Part shown: positions 15,322 to 23,286 of the stretch, piece by piece | Position numbering within the stretch: position 1 is the stretch's first letter | How the letters are laid out: each line of letters opens with the position of its first letter | DNA from: a virus | Virus record (IMG/VR): IMGVR_UViG_3300021170_000063 | Coordinates: 1 to 26,571 of that record | Direction: 5' to 3' (one strand) | DNA length: 26,571 bases | The notes under the pieces: model-generated | What the model was told of the DNA's origin: nothing | Database searches by the model: none | Seen by the model: only the letters and a program-made list of their open reading frames with translations | Program-made: the position numbers and the translations under genes

Positions 15322-15569
15322 TGCCTATTGCTATTCCAGGCCAGCACCTCTCGGTGCCATGTGATGTCTGTAGGTTGGTGGACAAGGATTTGTCCCATAA
15401 GACCTGTGGCTATTGTTCTCTCTGCGATGCCTACATCTGTGAGTGCTGTATGAATAACTGGCCTCGAAGGCTTAAGGCCGCCGCAAAGCGTATGTTAGAG
15501 CCCAACTATAGGGGCATGCCGGATTATGTGAAGCTGGCCCAGCAAGGAGACCGCCCATCGCAATCATAG
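15321..15569 (+). CDS. Cys-rich putative zinc-binding mini-protein
   Basis: The 82-residue protein has eight Cys and one His in a short span: CDVC, then HKTCGYCSLCDAYICECC, followed by the basic stretch NNWPRRLKAAAKR. The spacing suggests a treble-clef or RING-like zinc site, probably binding two metals. Its ATG overlaps the tailspike TGA (TGATG), so it is translated with it. Proteins of this shape occur near tail genes in environmental phages, as far as I recall, but none has a role I can name. It could be a small assembly factor, a regulator or a virion zinc protein. Confidence 0.75.
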   Translation: MPIAIPGQHLSVPCDVCRLVDKDLSHKTCGYCSLCDAYICECCMNNWPRRLKAAAKRMLEPNYRGMPDYVKLAQQGDRPSQS

Positions 15570-15586
15570 TTCCAACAAACACCGGC

Positions 15587-16771
15587 ATGGGCCTGGAAGG
15601 TGGCTGTGTAAGTCTCTATCCCACGGCTCAGACGGTGGTCAACAGTGTGTCCACGGACCTCTTGCAGCGCATTGCGCCCGAGGACCCAGTGCTTTTGGAC
15701 TACATCAACCGTGTGCAGCTGCAGCTTATGCGCGTATCGAGGTGGAAATTTCTGCAGAGTCCGCCCCAGCGCTTTGTAACGCAGCTGGGCCGGAGCGACT
15801 ACTGGATAGGGCCGGTGGGCTCCGGGCCCTTGGATGTGGTAGATACGGGCCTGAACATCAGCAATATAGGGCCCATCAAGACCGATACCTTCTACGACAG
15901 GTCCAACTTCCATTTGCTCAAGCGCACCAATGAGCAGCTGATTAGCTCACCCTTTGTCAACAGGGATATGTCCTCGCGCTTGGGACCGCCCCGAATGTGG
16001 CGGAATGCCCCCGACACGGCCTGTGTGATTAACCTGTACCCTGCGCCGGATAATCAGAATAGCTATCAACCCGTTCCGGAGCCACCGGCCCTGGGTTCGG
16101 TCTCAGGAGGCGCTCTGCCGGCTCGCATCTATTTTGTGCGCACCACGTTTGTGGACAGTCTGGGCAATGAGAGCTCGGCCTCTTTGGAGGGCCGGGTGTT
16201 CATACCGGCTGGCAACGTGCTCGTGGTCCAGCCCCCGCAAGAGGTCCCAACTGCAGCCTCAGGCATTAAATACAACCGCTTTAATGTGTATGCCTTCAAT
16301 GCCGGCACAAATGAGGTCCAGGCCAATGGCACCGAGACGCTAGTTAATGCCACGCCGCTCAGCACTACGGCGCCCTATGTGGAGCCCCCTACGGGATTTG
16401 CCACCAATGGCCTGAGCTTTCCCACGGCCAACCTCTTGGAGCCCATGGGCGGCTACCTGATTGAGTTCCGGTATTTCCAGGCCAAGCCCCAAATCAATGC
16501 GCTTACCAATACCCTACTGATTCCCTCGGACTACTTCGATATCCTGGTGGCTGGTGTGAACTACTTCACGGCCCAATTCCTAAAAGATGAGAGTGCTCAG
16601 GCCTACTGGCAACAGGAGTACCAGAGTGGTATCGTGGGCATGATTAGAGATAAAAATCTGTTTCCCAAGGGTCCGGAGTTCATGAGTCCGGACCCCACCT
16701 CGAATGCCCTTATGGCCTATTATGGTTACGAGACCGTTGACCAGGCCAACTTTCCCTTTAGTTCAGGTTAG
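15587..16771 (+). CDS. Head-tail adaptor with inserted beta domain (long paralogue)
   Basis: The 394-residue protein matches the adaptor at 12014 at both ends: N-terminal helices (VVNSVSTDLLQRIAPEDPVL), INLYPAPDNQ at 148-157, and IEFRYFQA then FDILVAGVNYFTAQFLK at 318-333. Between the NLYP strand and the IEFRY strand sits an extra domain of about 125 residues (about 163-288). It has fibronectin-like strands (RIYFVRTTFVDSLGNESSAS, NRFNVYAFNAGTNEVQ) that the short paralogue lacks. It would form a ring below the portal or between adaptor and hub, like T7 gp11. ATG 15587 is the first usable start, 17 nt after the previous stop; no clear ribosome site is seen. Confidence 0.78.
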   Translation: MGLEGGCVSLYPTAQTVVNSVSTDLLQRIAPEDPVLLDYINRVQLQLMRVSRWKFLQSPPQRFVTQLGRSDYWIGPVGSGPLDVVDTGLNISNIGPIKTDTFYDRSNFHLLKRTNEQLISSPFVNRDMSSRLGPPRMWRNAPDTACVINLYPAPDNQNSYQPVPEPPALGSVSGGALPARIYFVRTTFVDSLGNESSASLEGRVFIPAGNVLVVQPPQEVPTAASGIKYNRFNVYAFNAGTNEVQANGTETLVNATPLSTTAPYVEPPTGFATNGLSFPTANLLEPMGGYLIEFRYFQAKPQINALTNTLLIPSDYFDILVAGVNYFTAQFLKDESAQAYWQQEYQSGIVGMIRDKNLFPKGPEFMSPDPTSNALMAYYGYETVDQANFPFSSG

Positions 16772-16778
16772 GCGCCCA

Positions 16779-17123
16779 ATGAAAGAATTTTTTGGAAGCA
16801 TAGTCATGTGGCTTGTGGCCGTCTTGGCCGACCTTAAGTCCTCCTCGTGGACGGACGCCAACTTTGTGGAAAGCAACCCCTATTGGCGCGATGCCAATGG
16901 CAATTTGTGGCTGGCCCATGCCCTTTCACACTGTTTATTCCAGAGCATTGAACTGTCATTTGCATCCATAGCGGCCTATATTGCAGGCAGTTGCGTCAAT
17001 AGAAAAGTCGCATCGGCCATGGCCTGTTTGCCTTGGGCCTATTCAGCTTATGGACATTTTGGGGCCGCCTTGGGCAACTACATGATTCATCTCAAGATGT
17101 ATGTGGGCATAACCGTTGGCTGA
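16779..17123 (+). CDS. Small membrane protein, unknown (DUF5658-like pattern)
   Basis: The 114-residue protein has three hydrophobic segments (about 4-19, 53-72 and 78-103). Between the first two lies a conserved-looking turn (WTDANFVESNPYWRDANGN), with the T-x2-N-x2-E-x-NP-x2-R pattern seen in small DUF5658-type membrane proteins. It has no signal-peptide cleavage site. The last 8 nt overlap the TTG start of the tail-hub gene. It could be an accessory lysis or superinfection protein, but it lies among tail genes and the function is unknown. The frame is open upstream to 16704, but ATG 16779 just after the previous stop is the natural start. Confidence 0.7.
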   Translation: MKEFFGSIVMWLVAVLADLKSSSWTDANFVESNPYWRDANGNLWLAHALSHCLFQSIELSFASIAAYIAGSCVNRKVASAMACLPWAYSAYGHFGAALGNYMIHLKMYVGITVG

Positions 17124-20085
17124 AACAGTCATAACCGCCGCGCGTGAGGAGCACCGCTACTATCCCTATCAGGGCGTCTTCTACCTGGCCCGGAAGAGCT
17201 TTTGGGCCGCGGGCCAAGACTCTTGGACCGAACCACCGGCCCAGAATCCCGACAACTTCACTAATCTCACCAATGTGGAGCCCGTGCTGCAGGGCATTCT
17301 GGAGCGTCGGAGGGGCTATGGGCTCTTTAGTCTGCAAGCCCCGGCAGTGCCCTATACCCTGGGCTATAGCTTTAGGAATGACCTTTTGGGTCTACGGGAG
17401 GTCATTTGGACCTCGCCCTCAAACATCCTAGTTACGACCGAAACGGGCCAGAGCTTCATTCCTAGTCTATTCACGCCTGGGCCTAACGCCCAGGCGCCCC
17501 GTATGGTCCTGAGTCGGAACTATGGCTATTTTGCCGATGGCGTGCCGGGAGACTATAAGAAATTCGATGGCACCCTGAATGCCCTCAATGTCACCAAATG
17601 GGGCATCAACATAAACGATGTCGGGACCTTGGTGTTTGGGCCAAATGATGCCACGACCGCCGCGGACCAAAGCGCCTCCGGAGCCGGCCCGGGAGCCCAA
17701 GGACCCTTGGGTTGTCTGACGGGCACAGATGCTCTGGATGGAGATGCCGCTTGGAATACCCCAAGTAATGTTTCAGTGGCCGGTCAGGTAACTTCGACCA
17801 TCCTAGATGCCGTAGTGGCACCTATTTCCGATAGTCTTTTGGTGACGAACTTTGGATTCAACATCCCAAGTGGGGCAACAATCAGCGGCATTGTGTTTAG
17901 TTTCTCTAGAAAGTGCAACGCCACTTTCTCGGCCAAGGATTTCAATATCTCGGTCCTGCAAGGCGGGGCGGCCGTGGGCACAAATCATGCCAACAGTCAC
18001 CCCTGGCCAACCAGCCTAACCCCAATGACCTATGGGGCCTCCACGGACCTTTGGGGCGCTTCTTGGACTCCGGCCCAGATAAACGCCAGCAATTTTGGCC
18101 TTAAAATCCAGGTCATAGATGTTTCTACGAATCCCAATGATGTTTCTAATACCATCTCAGTAGCCGGCATTGTTACCGCAACGGTCTACTATAACGTTAC
18201 GAATTCACCCAGCTGGAGCAATGTCAATGGCAGCTTCAGCAATAACCCCGCTTCGCCGGCGACTGCTACGGCCACAATCGGGGCCTCTAGCGACTTGCGT
18301 AATGGGGGTTTTGGCCTGGCACCAACGCTCACGAATGCCGTCACGGGAATCCAAGTGGCCATCACCTGCAGTACCTCGGGTGGTCTAATAAACCTGAATC
18401 CCATTTTGGTCAAGAATGGCCTCACGACGGGTAGCCGAAAGACCGCCGTTGTGGGCAATCCGGGCTTCTCCACAATCACCTTTGGCGGTCCCAATGACCT
18501 CTGGGGTGCCTCCTGGTCGCCGTCGGACATAAACGGCGTCGGGAATTTTGGTGTACAATACAATGTCTCGACCACAGCCGGCTCGGCCACGTTCTCGGTG
18601 GATAGGGTTCAGATTACCATCTTCACGGCCGCCCCGCCACTGGGCCTGGGTGCCCAGGGCTCAGGCGTCATCACGCTCCTGAGCGGCCGAACCTACTTCT
18701 ATGCCTTTCAGAACAGCCATACGGGCCACACCAGCTCCATCTCTATTGCTAGTCCCTCGACTGGGCCCCTGACAAACCGTAATCAGCTCGTGACGGGCAT
18801 TCCCACCTGTATAGACCCTCAGGTGGATACCGTGGTGCTGCTGGCCACCGCCGACGGCAACGACCAGACCACGCTCTTTCTAGTGGCCTCCTTGGCCAAT
18901 GGAACTGGCTCCTACACGGACAATACACCCGATACCGTGCTCCTGACCAATCCGCTCTATCAGGATACCGATGCCTTCGGGCTGTTGCATGGCGTGGCCA
19001 ACAACAATCCGCCACCGACCATTGGCTTTCCCACCAAGCACAAGGGCCGCATCTATGGGGCCATCGGGAGCACATTGTACTTCAGCAAAAACCTGGATGA
19101 GGTCACTACGGCCAACGGTCTCACCACGAGCAAATGGGAAGAGGCCTGGCCCGCAACCAACCAATTGGACATCTCCGAGACGGCGGAGACCATCAAGGGC
19201 ATTCTGAGCGATGGCGAGACGTTGTGGATTGGCACCGAAAGGACCATCCGAAGGCTCATTGGTGATAGTCCCCAGAACTTCCAGAAGCCCGAAATCCAGT
19301 TCAACGAGACAGGCATCTTCAATCAGGATGTTTGGCGGGTGGTCTTCTACGAGGGACAGCCTGTGGGCTCGATGTGGCTCACGCCGGATTTGCGCGTCAT
19401 GAGCTCGGACTTCAACACTTATCAGGATGTGGGCTGGGAGATTCAGGATGTTCTGAACAGCACCAACACCCAAGCCGCCTTTGGTCCCCAGGCCTCCTTT
19501 GTGAGCAAAGGTCCGGCGGACTACTTCATGCTCTATTTGCCCACGGGCAACAATAGTTCTCCGGACACTGTAGCGGTCTACAATCTGCGCACCAAGAAGT
19601 GGTTCATCTGGCAGCCCACGGACTTGGTGCCGGGCTCCTTGTTCTTTATTGATGCTTCGGGTCAGCCCCGGTGGCTCTTCAGCAGCACCGTGGGCCCCAT
19701 CTATGAGTGGACCTCAGGCACCCTGCTGGACCGTGTGGGCAATGGTCAGGTGAGCTTTCCCGTGACCATCCAGACCTCGTGGCTGGATTTTGGCGACAGC
19801 AACTTGCGCAAGGTCCTAAATCAGTTGCTCTATTTGGGTGGCGATACCACATTGTCCGTGCAGGTCGAGGGCGCCATTCTGGACTCCGAATTGGATAGCA
19901 GCAGCTTTCCCGTTCTGGCCCCAACGCAGCTGGCCACGGGACCCTTGCAGGACCTCTATTTGCCTATGGCGCACACGAACTCCAAGCATCGCTGGTACCG
20001 ATTCACCTTCCTAAGTCAGGCCAATAGCGTTTCGGATGTGCTAGACGGATTCTCAATCGAGGCCCTGGGCCTCTTCAGGTACTGA
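17116..20085 (+). CDS. Tail hub / tail tubular protein B-like
   Basis: The 989-residue protein follows the long adaptor as T7 gp12 follows gp11, and it has the beta-rich, propeller-like character of such nozzle proteins. Examples are AVYNLRTKKWFIWQPTD near residue 830 and the end WYRFTFLSQANSVSDVLDGF. Residues about 205-360 and 363-510 are two copies of one jelly-roll domain, each with the block DLWGASW[TS]P. A fibronectin-like stretch lies at about 520-610. The expected product is the tail nozzle through which DNA leaves. The TTG start overlaps the previous gene by 8 nt; the next in-frame ATG is over 120 residues in, after conserved-looking sequence (EHRYYPYQGVFYLARKS), so TTG is preferred. 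Confidence 0.78.
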   Translation: MAETVITAAREEHRYYPYQGVFYLARKSFWAAGQDSWTEPPAQNPDNFTNLTNVEPVLQGILERRRGYGLFSLQAPAVPYTLGYSFRNDLLGLREVIWTSPSNILVTTETGQSFIPSLFTPGPNAQAPRMVLSRNYGYFADGVPGDYKKFDGTLNALNVTKWGININDVGTLVFGPNDATTAADQSASGAGPGAQGPLGCLTGTDALDGDAAWNTPSNVSVAGQVTSTILDAVVAPISDSLLVTNFGFNIPSGATISGIVFSFSRKCNATFSAKDFNISVLQGGAAVGTNHANSHPWPTSLTPMTYGASTDLWGASWTPAQINASNFGLKIQVIDVSTNPNDVSNTISVAGIVTATVYYNVTNSPSWSNVNGSFSNNPASPATATATIGASSDLRNGGFGLAPTLTNAVTGIQVAITCSTSGGLINLNPILVKNGLTTGSRKTAVVGNPGFSTITFGGPNDLWGASWSPSDINGVGNFGVQYNVSTTAGSATFSVDRVQITIFTAAPPLGLGAQGSGVITLLSGRTYFYAFQNSHTGHTSSISIASPSTGPLTNRNQLVTGIPTCIDPQVDTVVLLATADGNDQTTLFLVASLANGTGSYTDNTPDTVLLTNPLYQDTDAFGLLHGVANNNPPPTIGFPTKHKGRIYGAIGSTLYFSKNLDEVTTANGLTTSKWEEAWPATNQLDISETAETIKGILSDGETLWIGTERTIRRLIGDSPQNFQKPEIQFNETGIFNQDVWRVVFYEGQPVGSMWLTPDLRVMSSDFNTYQDVGWEIQDVLNSTNTQAAFGPQASFVSKGPADYFMLYLPTGNNSSPDTVAVYNLRTKKWFIWQPTDLVPGSLFFIDASGQPRWLFSSTVGPIYEWTSGTLLDRVGNGQVSFPVTIQTSWLDFGDSNLRKVLNQLLYLGGDTTLSVQVEGAILDSELDSSSFPVLAPTQLATGPLQDLYLPMAHTNSKHRWYRFTFLSQANSVSDVLDGFSIEALGLFRY
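17474..17496 (+). other. Perfect 9-bp inverted repeat inside the tail-hub gene
   Basis: CGCCTGGGC (17474-17482) pairs with GCCCAGGCG (17488-17496) around the loop CTAAC. It is coding and has no U-run. In 26.6 kb about one such repeat is expected by chance, so it is recorded only as a possible mRNA structure. Confidence 0.25.
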
Positions 20086-20086
20086 T

Positions 20087-20470
20087 ATGGCCGGTGGACC
20101 CTGGCGACCAGCAAACATCAAGAGCCTTCCCGGCGAGGCCGCACACGTCATCAACCAGGCCGTTCGTGAAATCAACGGCCGAATAGATGTGGTGAGTGCC
20201 CAACAGAGGCCCTATATCAAAGGCTCTAGCACGTTGGCCTTTGGCACGGTCGGGGCCCAATCCACCGTGGAGGCCACGGTCCATATCTCGAACGCCAACA
20301 GCAATGGCGTGGCCCATGCCTCACCGGCACAGGGCATTCAGATTCCCTTGGGTTTGCACTGGTCGGCCTATGTTAGTGGCCAGAACCAGGTTCGGGTGCG
20401 GTTGTCGAATATCACCGGCGCTCCGATTGCGGTACCAGCAGTACTTTGGAATGTGACCGTGACTCTATAA
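20087..20470 (+). CDS. Small beta-rich protein, unknown
   Basis: The 127-residue protein has an N-terminal helix (EAAHVINQAVREINGRIDVV) and a beta-sandwich-like body (TVEATVHISNANSNGVAHAS, QVRVRLSNITGAPIAVPAVL). This helix-then-strands shape is common in small trimeric virion parts. It starts one base after the tail-hub stop and ends in a TAATG overlap with the next gene. A minor tail or fibre component is likely from context. I do not recognise the family. Confidence 0.7.
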   Translation: MAGGPWRPANIKSLPGEAAHVINQAVREINGRIDVVSAQQRPYIKGSSTLAFGTVGAQSTVEATVHISNANSNGVAHASPAQGIQIPLGLHWSAYVSGQNQVRVRLSNITGAPIAVPAVLWNVTVTL

Positions 20471-20706
20471 TGGATGAACAGACAATACTGAAGATTGTGG
20501 AGACCTTGGGCCGCTTGGATGAACGCAGTGAGAAACTAGAGAAGCTCCTGTCGGGAAACGGCCAGCCCGGTATAGTCCAGCGCGTAACGGATTTGGAGGC
20601 CCACCAAAATCGCGTGATAGGCGGTTTTGCCGTAATTGGAGCCATAGGCGCCGGCCTGTGGAGCGTTCTGGAATGGGCATTTCACTTTTCAAAGGGGGCA
20701 AAGTGA
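20470..20706 (+). CDS. Small coiled-coil protein with C-terminal membrane segment (XhlA-like topology)
   Basis: The 78-residue protein has an amphipathic helical N-terminus (TILKIVETLGRLDERSEKLEKLL) and a turn with the often-seen GNGQPG. A second helix and one hydrophobic segment at about 49-70 (VIGGFAVIGAIGAGLWSVLE) follow, then a basic end. This is the layout of haemolysin XhlA-type and related small phage membrane proteins that assist lysis. It lies far from the muramidase and holin, so this role is inferred from shape only. ATG 20470 overlaps the previous stop; its own TGA overlaps the next ATG. Confidence 0.7.
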   Translation: MDEQTILKIVETLGRLDERSEKLEKLLSGNGQPGIVQRVTDLEAHQNRVIGGFAVIGAIGAGLWSVLEWAFHFSKGAK

Positions 20707-21077
20707 TGCTGAATCATATAAGGGCCGCAACGCCCGAAGAGGTGGAGAGGATTAGGAAGGGCTCGGATTTGGGCGGGGGCTCGGTGCTGGCCCTGGACCA
20801 CCAGAAGGGCCAAACCAGCTTGGCAGTCCTGAGGACCGTATTGGAGGTGGACCCCGTGTATTATGCCGAGGGCCTGCCGGCCAAGCACAAGGCCCTGTTT
20901 ATTTGGGGCCTGGAGGAGCGCCTGATTGGCGCCAATGTGGGCCACTATTTCTTTAATGTCGGGGCCGAAGACGAGGCCTACGCAAAAATTGTTAAGGAGT
21001 GGGGCGCGGTGCAGCAAAGTAAGGGACCGGAATTGCGCTTTGGACGGAGCTTAGTTCATGTCGACTCAAAAGACTGA
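20706..21077 (+). CDS. Small protein, possibly GNAT-fold
   Basis: The 123-residue protein begins MLNHIRAATPEEVERIRKGS and contains SVLALDHQKGQTSLAVLRTV, ALFIWGLEERLIGANVGHYF and YAKIVKEWGAVQQSKG. The order helix, strand, strand, long helix, strand is like acetyltransferase (GNAT) folds. However, the acetyl-CoA-binding Q/R-x2-G-x-G/A loop is not evident, so an active enzyme is doubtful. The ATG overlaps the previous TGA; a GTG one codon upstream is an alternative. The end overlaps the next gene by 20 nt. Confidence 0.68.
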   Translation: MLNHIRAATPEEVERIRKGSDLGGGSVLALDHQKGQTSLAVLRTVLEVDPVYYAEGLPAKHKALFIWGLEERLIGANVGHYFFNVGAEDEAYAKIVKEWGAVQQSKGPELRFGRSLVHVDSKD

Positions 21078-21969
21078 CACGCAACAGAATACCTACGACC
21101 CCACCAGTATGGGCACCATGCAGGCCATGCTGGGGCCAGGCACGGGCGGTGGGGGTGGATTTGGACCCGGGGCGGGCTTTGGCGGACCCCAGGGCGCACC
21201 CGGCGGCATGGGTGGTGGAAAGTTCGGTGGCGGACAGCCCAGCTTTATGCAGTTCCCAGGCGGTGGCCAGCAAGGTGGTCAACAGGGCGGTGGGCTTGGA
21301 AATGTGACGGCCAACTACATCAACAACCCCTTTGGCAATCCCTTCTTCCAGACCCAGCAGCAGATGGGTACCCGGCAGGCCCAGAATCTGGGCGGCACCC
21401 AGATGTCCGATTTGCTCCGAAATATGATGAGCTCCGGTATGGCCGGAGGAGCCAGCTCGCCTGCGGGCTTGGAACTACAACAAAACCAGGGCCGGGCCAA
21501 CACCGGTTTGCAGAGCCAATTGGGTTTCCTCAATCCCGTGCAGAATGCCCTGGGCATGCAACAGGGTGCCATGCAGCTGGCGGCGGGCTTTAGACCCCTT
21601 CAGACCGGCGGCAAGCAAACCGAAACGACTTCTGGGACGGGCACATGGTTGCCCCAATTGGCCGGAGCAGCCCTGGGCGGCCTCACAGGCATGGGCGGTT
21701 TGGGTGGTCTAACCAGCCTGTTTGGTGGTCATGGCGGCAGTGGCCCCATGAACTACAGCGGAGCCAACAGTGGCCCCACTAGCTTTACGCCCAATGGACC
21801 GGGTTCGGCCTGGCCCAGCAGTTTTGGCGGCGACCCCTTCGGCGGCCAGATGCCAGGCGGCGGAATGGCCGGTGGTCCAATGGGCCAAATGGGTGGCCTA
21901 GGCGGATACGGTGGCATCAACCCCATGATGACCGGCGGCCAGGTGCCTTCTATGTTTGGAGTGGGATAA
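21058..21969 (+). CDS. Gly/Gln-rich protein, putative internal virion (ejection) protein
   Basis: The 303-residue protein is strongly biased: Gly, Gln and Met dominate (GGGGGFGPGAGFGGPQGAPG, QFPGGGQQGGQQGGG). The middle is more ordered and helical (FFQTQQQMGTRQAQNLGGTQ, GRANTGLQSQLGFLNPVQNA). A Gly/Leu-rich stretch (PQLAGAALGGLTGMGGLGGL) could insert in a membrane. GGAG lies 8 nt before the ATG, which is inside the end of the previous gene. As the first and smallest of three low-complexity genes after the tail hub, it sits where T7 has gp14. I infer a protein packed in the capsid and ejected early. Confidence 0.65.
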   Translation: MSTQKTDTQQNTYDPTSMGTMQAMLGPGTGGGGGFGPGAGFGGPQGAPGGMGGGKFGGGQPSFMQFPGGGQQGGQQGGGLGNVTANYINNPFGNPFFQTQQQMGTRQAQNLGGTQMSDLLRNMMSSGMAGGASSPAGLELQQNQGRANTGLQSQLGFLNPVQNALGMQQGAMQLAAGFRPLQTGGKQTETTSGTGTWLPQLAGAALGGLTGMGGLGGLTSLFGGHGGSGPMNYSGANSGPTSFTPNGPGSAWPSSFGGDPFGGQMPGGGMAGGPMGQMGGLGGYGGINPMMTGGQVPSMFGVG

Positions 21970-21972
21970 ACT

Positions 21973-23283
21973 ATGCCTTACGGCGATTCAATGAGCTATC
22001 TGCCGGCCATGAGCCGGCTTATGGGCGAAGTGGAGCAGCCCACGAACACACAAGGTATGACCTCGCCGCAGTTTGGCGGCTCGCCCGAACAGCTGATGGG
22101 CATGATGCAGAGCCCGCACATGCAGCAGATGCTGCAGCAGTGGGGCATCCATTTTGACCCCTCGCAGATGCGGCAGAGTCCCTTTTTGCCCAACAGCTTC
22201 ATGCAGGGCCATCCGCAGTTGGGCCATGCGTTGTCGGGAGCTATGGCCAATGTTGCGGCCACGCCAGAGGCACCCCTGGTATCCGGTGCGGGCTCCGGTA
22301 TGACCCGTGCGATGCAAGGCATGATGGGCGGCCCGGAGTTGCAAAGGCAGTTCCAGGTTCGCCAGATGCTGGCGCCCATGCAGATGATTGGGCAGCAAAT
22401 GCCCACGGCGGAATTTGGCCGTAAGCAGCAGCTGCTGGATTTGCTGAGCAAAATGGAACAGGACCGTCAGGGCTTGGCCCAAAATGCCCAAAGCATGCAA
22501 CAGCAGAAACCCACGCAAACGCCCTATGGTCTTATCATGCCCGGCCATGGCACGCCCGTTCCGCCGGAGATGCAGGGCCAATCGCCCCGAAGCGCTGGTA
22601 TGGGCACGCAGCCCCTCATGGGTGATATGTTTCCGGGCCAGGGCCAGCAACAGTTTCAGAACCAGGCCCCGCCCAGCTTCCAGCCCTATGACCCCAACAT
22701 GGTCTCGCAATTCAGCAAGGCCAAGTCCGCTGGGGCTCAGGGCATAGCCGAGACTGGCGCCGCAAGCCGGGAGAAGGTTGCAGGCATTGGAGCCGAGTCC
22801 CGAGAGAAGGTGGCCCAGACTGGCGCGGGCTCACGGGAAAAGGTCGCAAATATAGGAGCCGGTGCCAAGCGTGATGTAGCAAATATTGGTGCAGGAACAA
22901 ATCAGGGCAAGCGTTACGACCAACAGAAGAAAGACACCAACGACCGCTATAATGCGGACTGGATGAAGCTCTCACAGGATTACATTGCGGCATCGGAAAA
23001 GGGCGACAAGGCCACAATGGATGCCATTGGCCGCCAGATGCAAGTCATGCATGATGCCTGGCAAGGTGAATTACAGGCCATCGACAAGAGCCAAGGCCCC
23101 AAGGGCCAGGCTAATGTAATAAATCCCGGTGCGCCCCAGAACGCCCAACCCCGTCCGGGTGGCGGACAGGCCTCTCGTCCGGGTGGAACTGGCGGGCCAG
23201 GCGCTCAGGCCACCGCGCCAGCTCCGGACCCCACTAGTCCAGATTTCTGGCGGAATGCCCCGCCTCCGCAGCCCAACCAATAA
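21973..23283 (+). CDS. Gln/Met-rich repeat protein, putative internal virion protein
   Basis: The 436-residue protein starts with a Met/Gln-rich region (QLMGMMQSPHMQQMLQQWGI) and a helix (RKQQLLDLLSKMEQDRQGLA). Residues about 257-312 are five near-repeats of about 10-12 residues, such as TGAASREKVAGIGAESREKV. They are built for a helical rod and are followed by a charged helical segment. The tail is Pro/Gly-rich and disordered. Rod-like Ala/Glu/Arg repeats of this sort are common in tape-measure and ejected proteins. Position, the second of three, matches T7 gp15. The ATG follows the previous stop by three bases. Function is inferred from order and composition. Confidence 0.65.
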   Translation: MPYGDSMSYLPAMSRLMGEVEQPTNTQGMTSPQFGGSPEQLMGMMQSPHMQQMLQQWGIHFDPSQMRQSPFLPNSFMQGHPQLGHALSGAMANVAATPEAPLVSGAGSGMTRAMQGMMGGPELQRQFQVRQMLAPMQMIGQQMPTAEFGRKQQLLDLLSKMEQDRQGLAQNAQSMQQQKPTQTPYGLIMPGHGTPVPPEMQGQSPRSAGMGTQPLMGDMFPGQGQQQFQNQAPPSFQPYDPNMVSQFSKAKSAGAQGIAETGAASREKVAGIGAESREKVAQTGAGSREKVANIGAGAKRDVANIGAGTNQGKRYDQQKKDTNDRYNADWMKLSQDYIAASEKGDKATMDAIGRQMQVMHDAWQGELQAIDKSQGPKGQANVINPGAPQNAQPRPGGGQASRPGGTGGPGAQATAPAPDPTSPDFWRNAPPPQPNQ

Positions 23284-23286
23284 CTA

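Noticed and set aside
17474-17496. 9-bp inverted repeat as an intrinsic terminator
   Set aside because: It lies inside coding sequence, has no U-run, and about one such repeat is expected by chance in this length.
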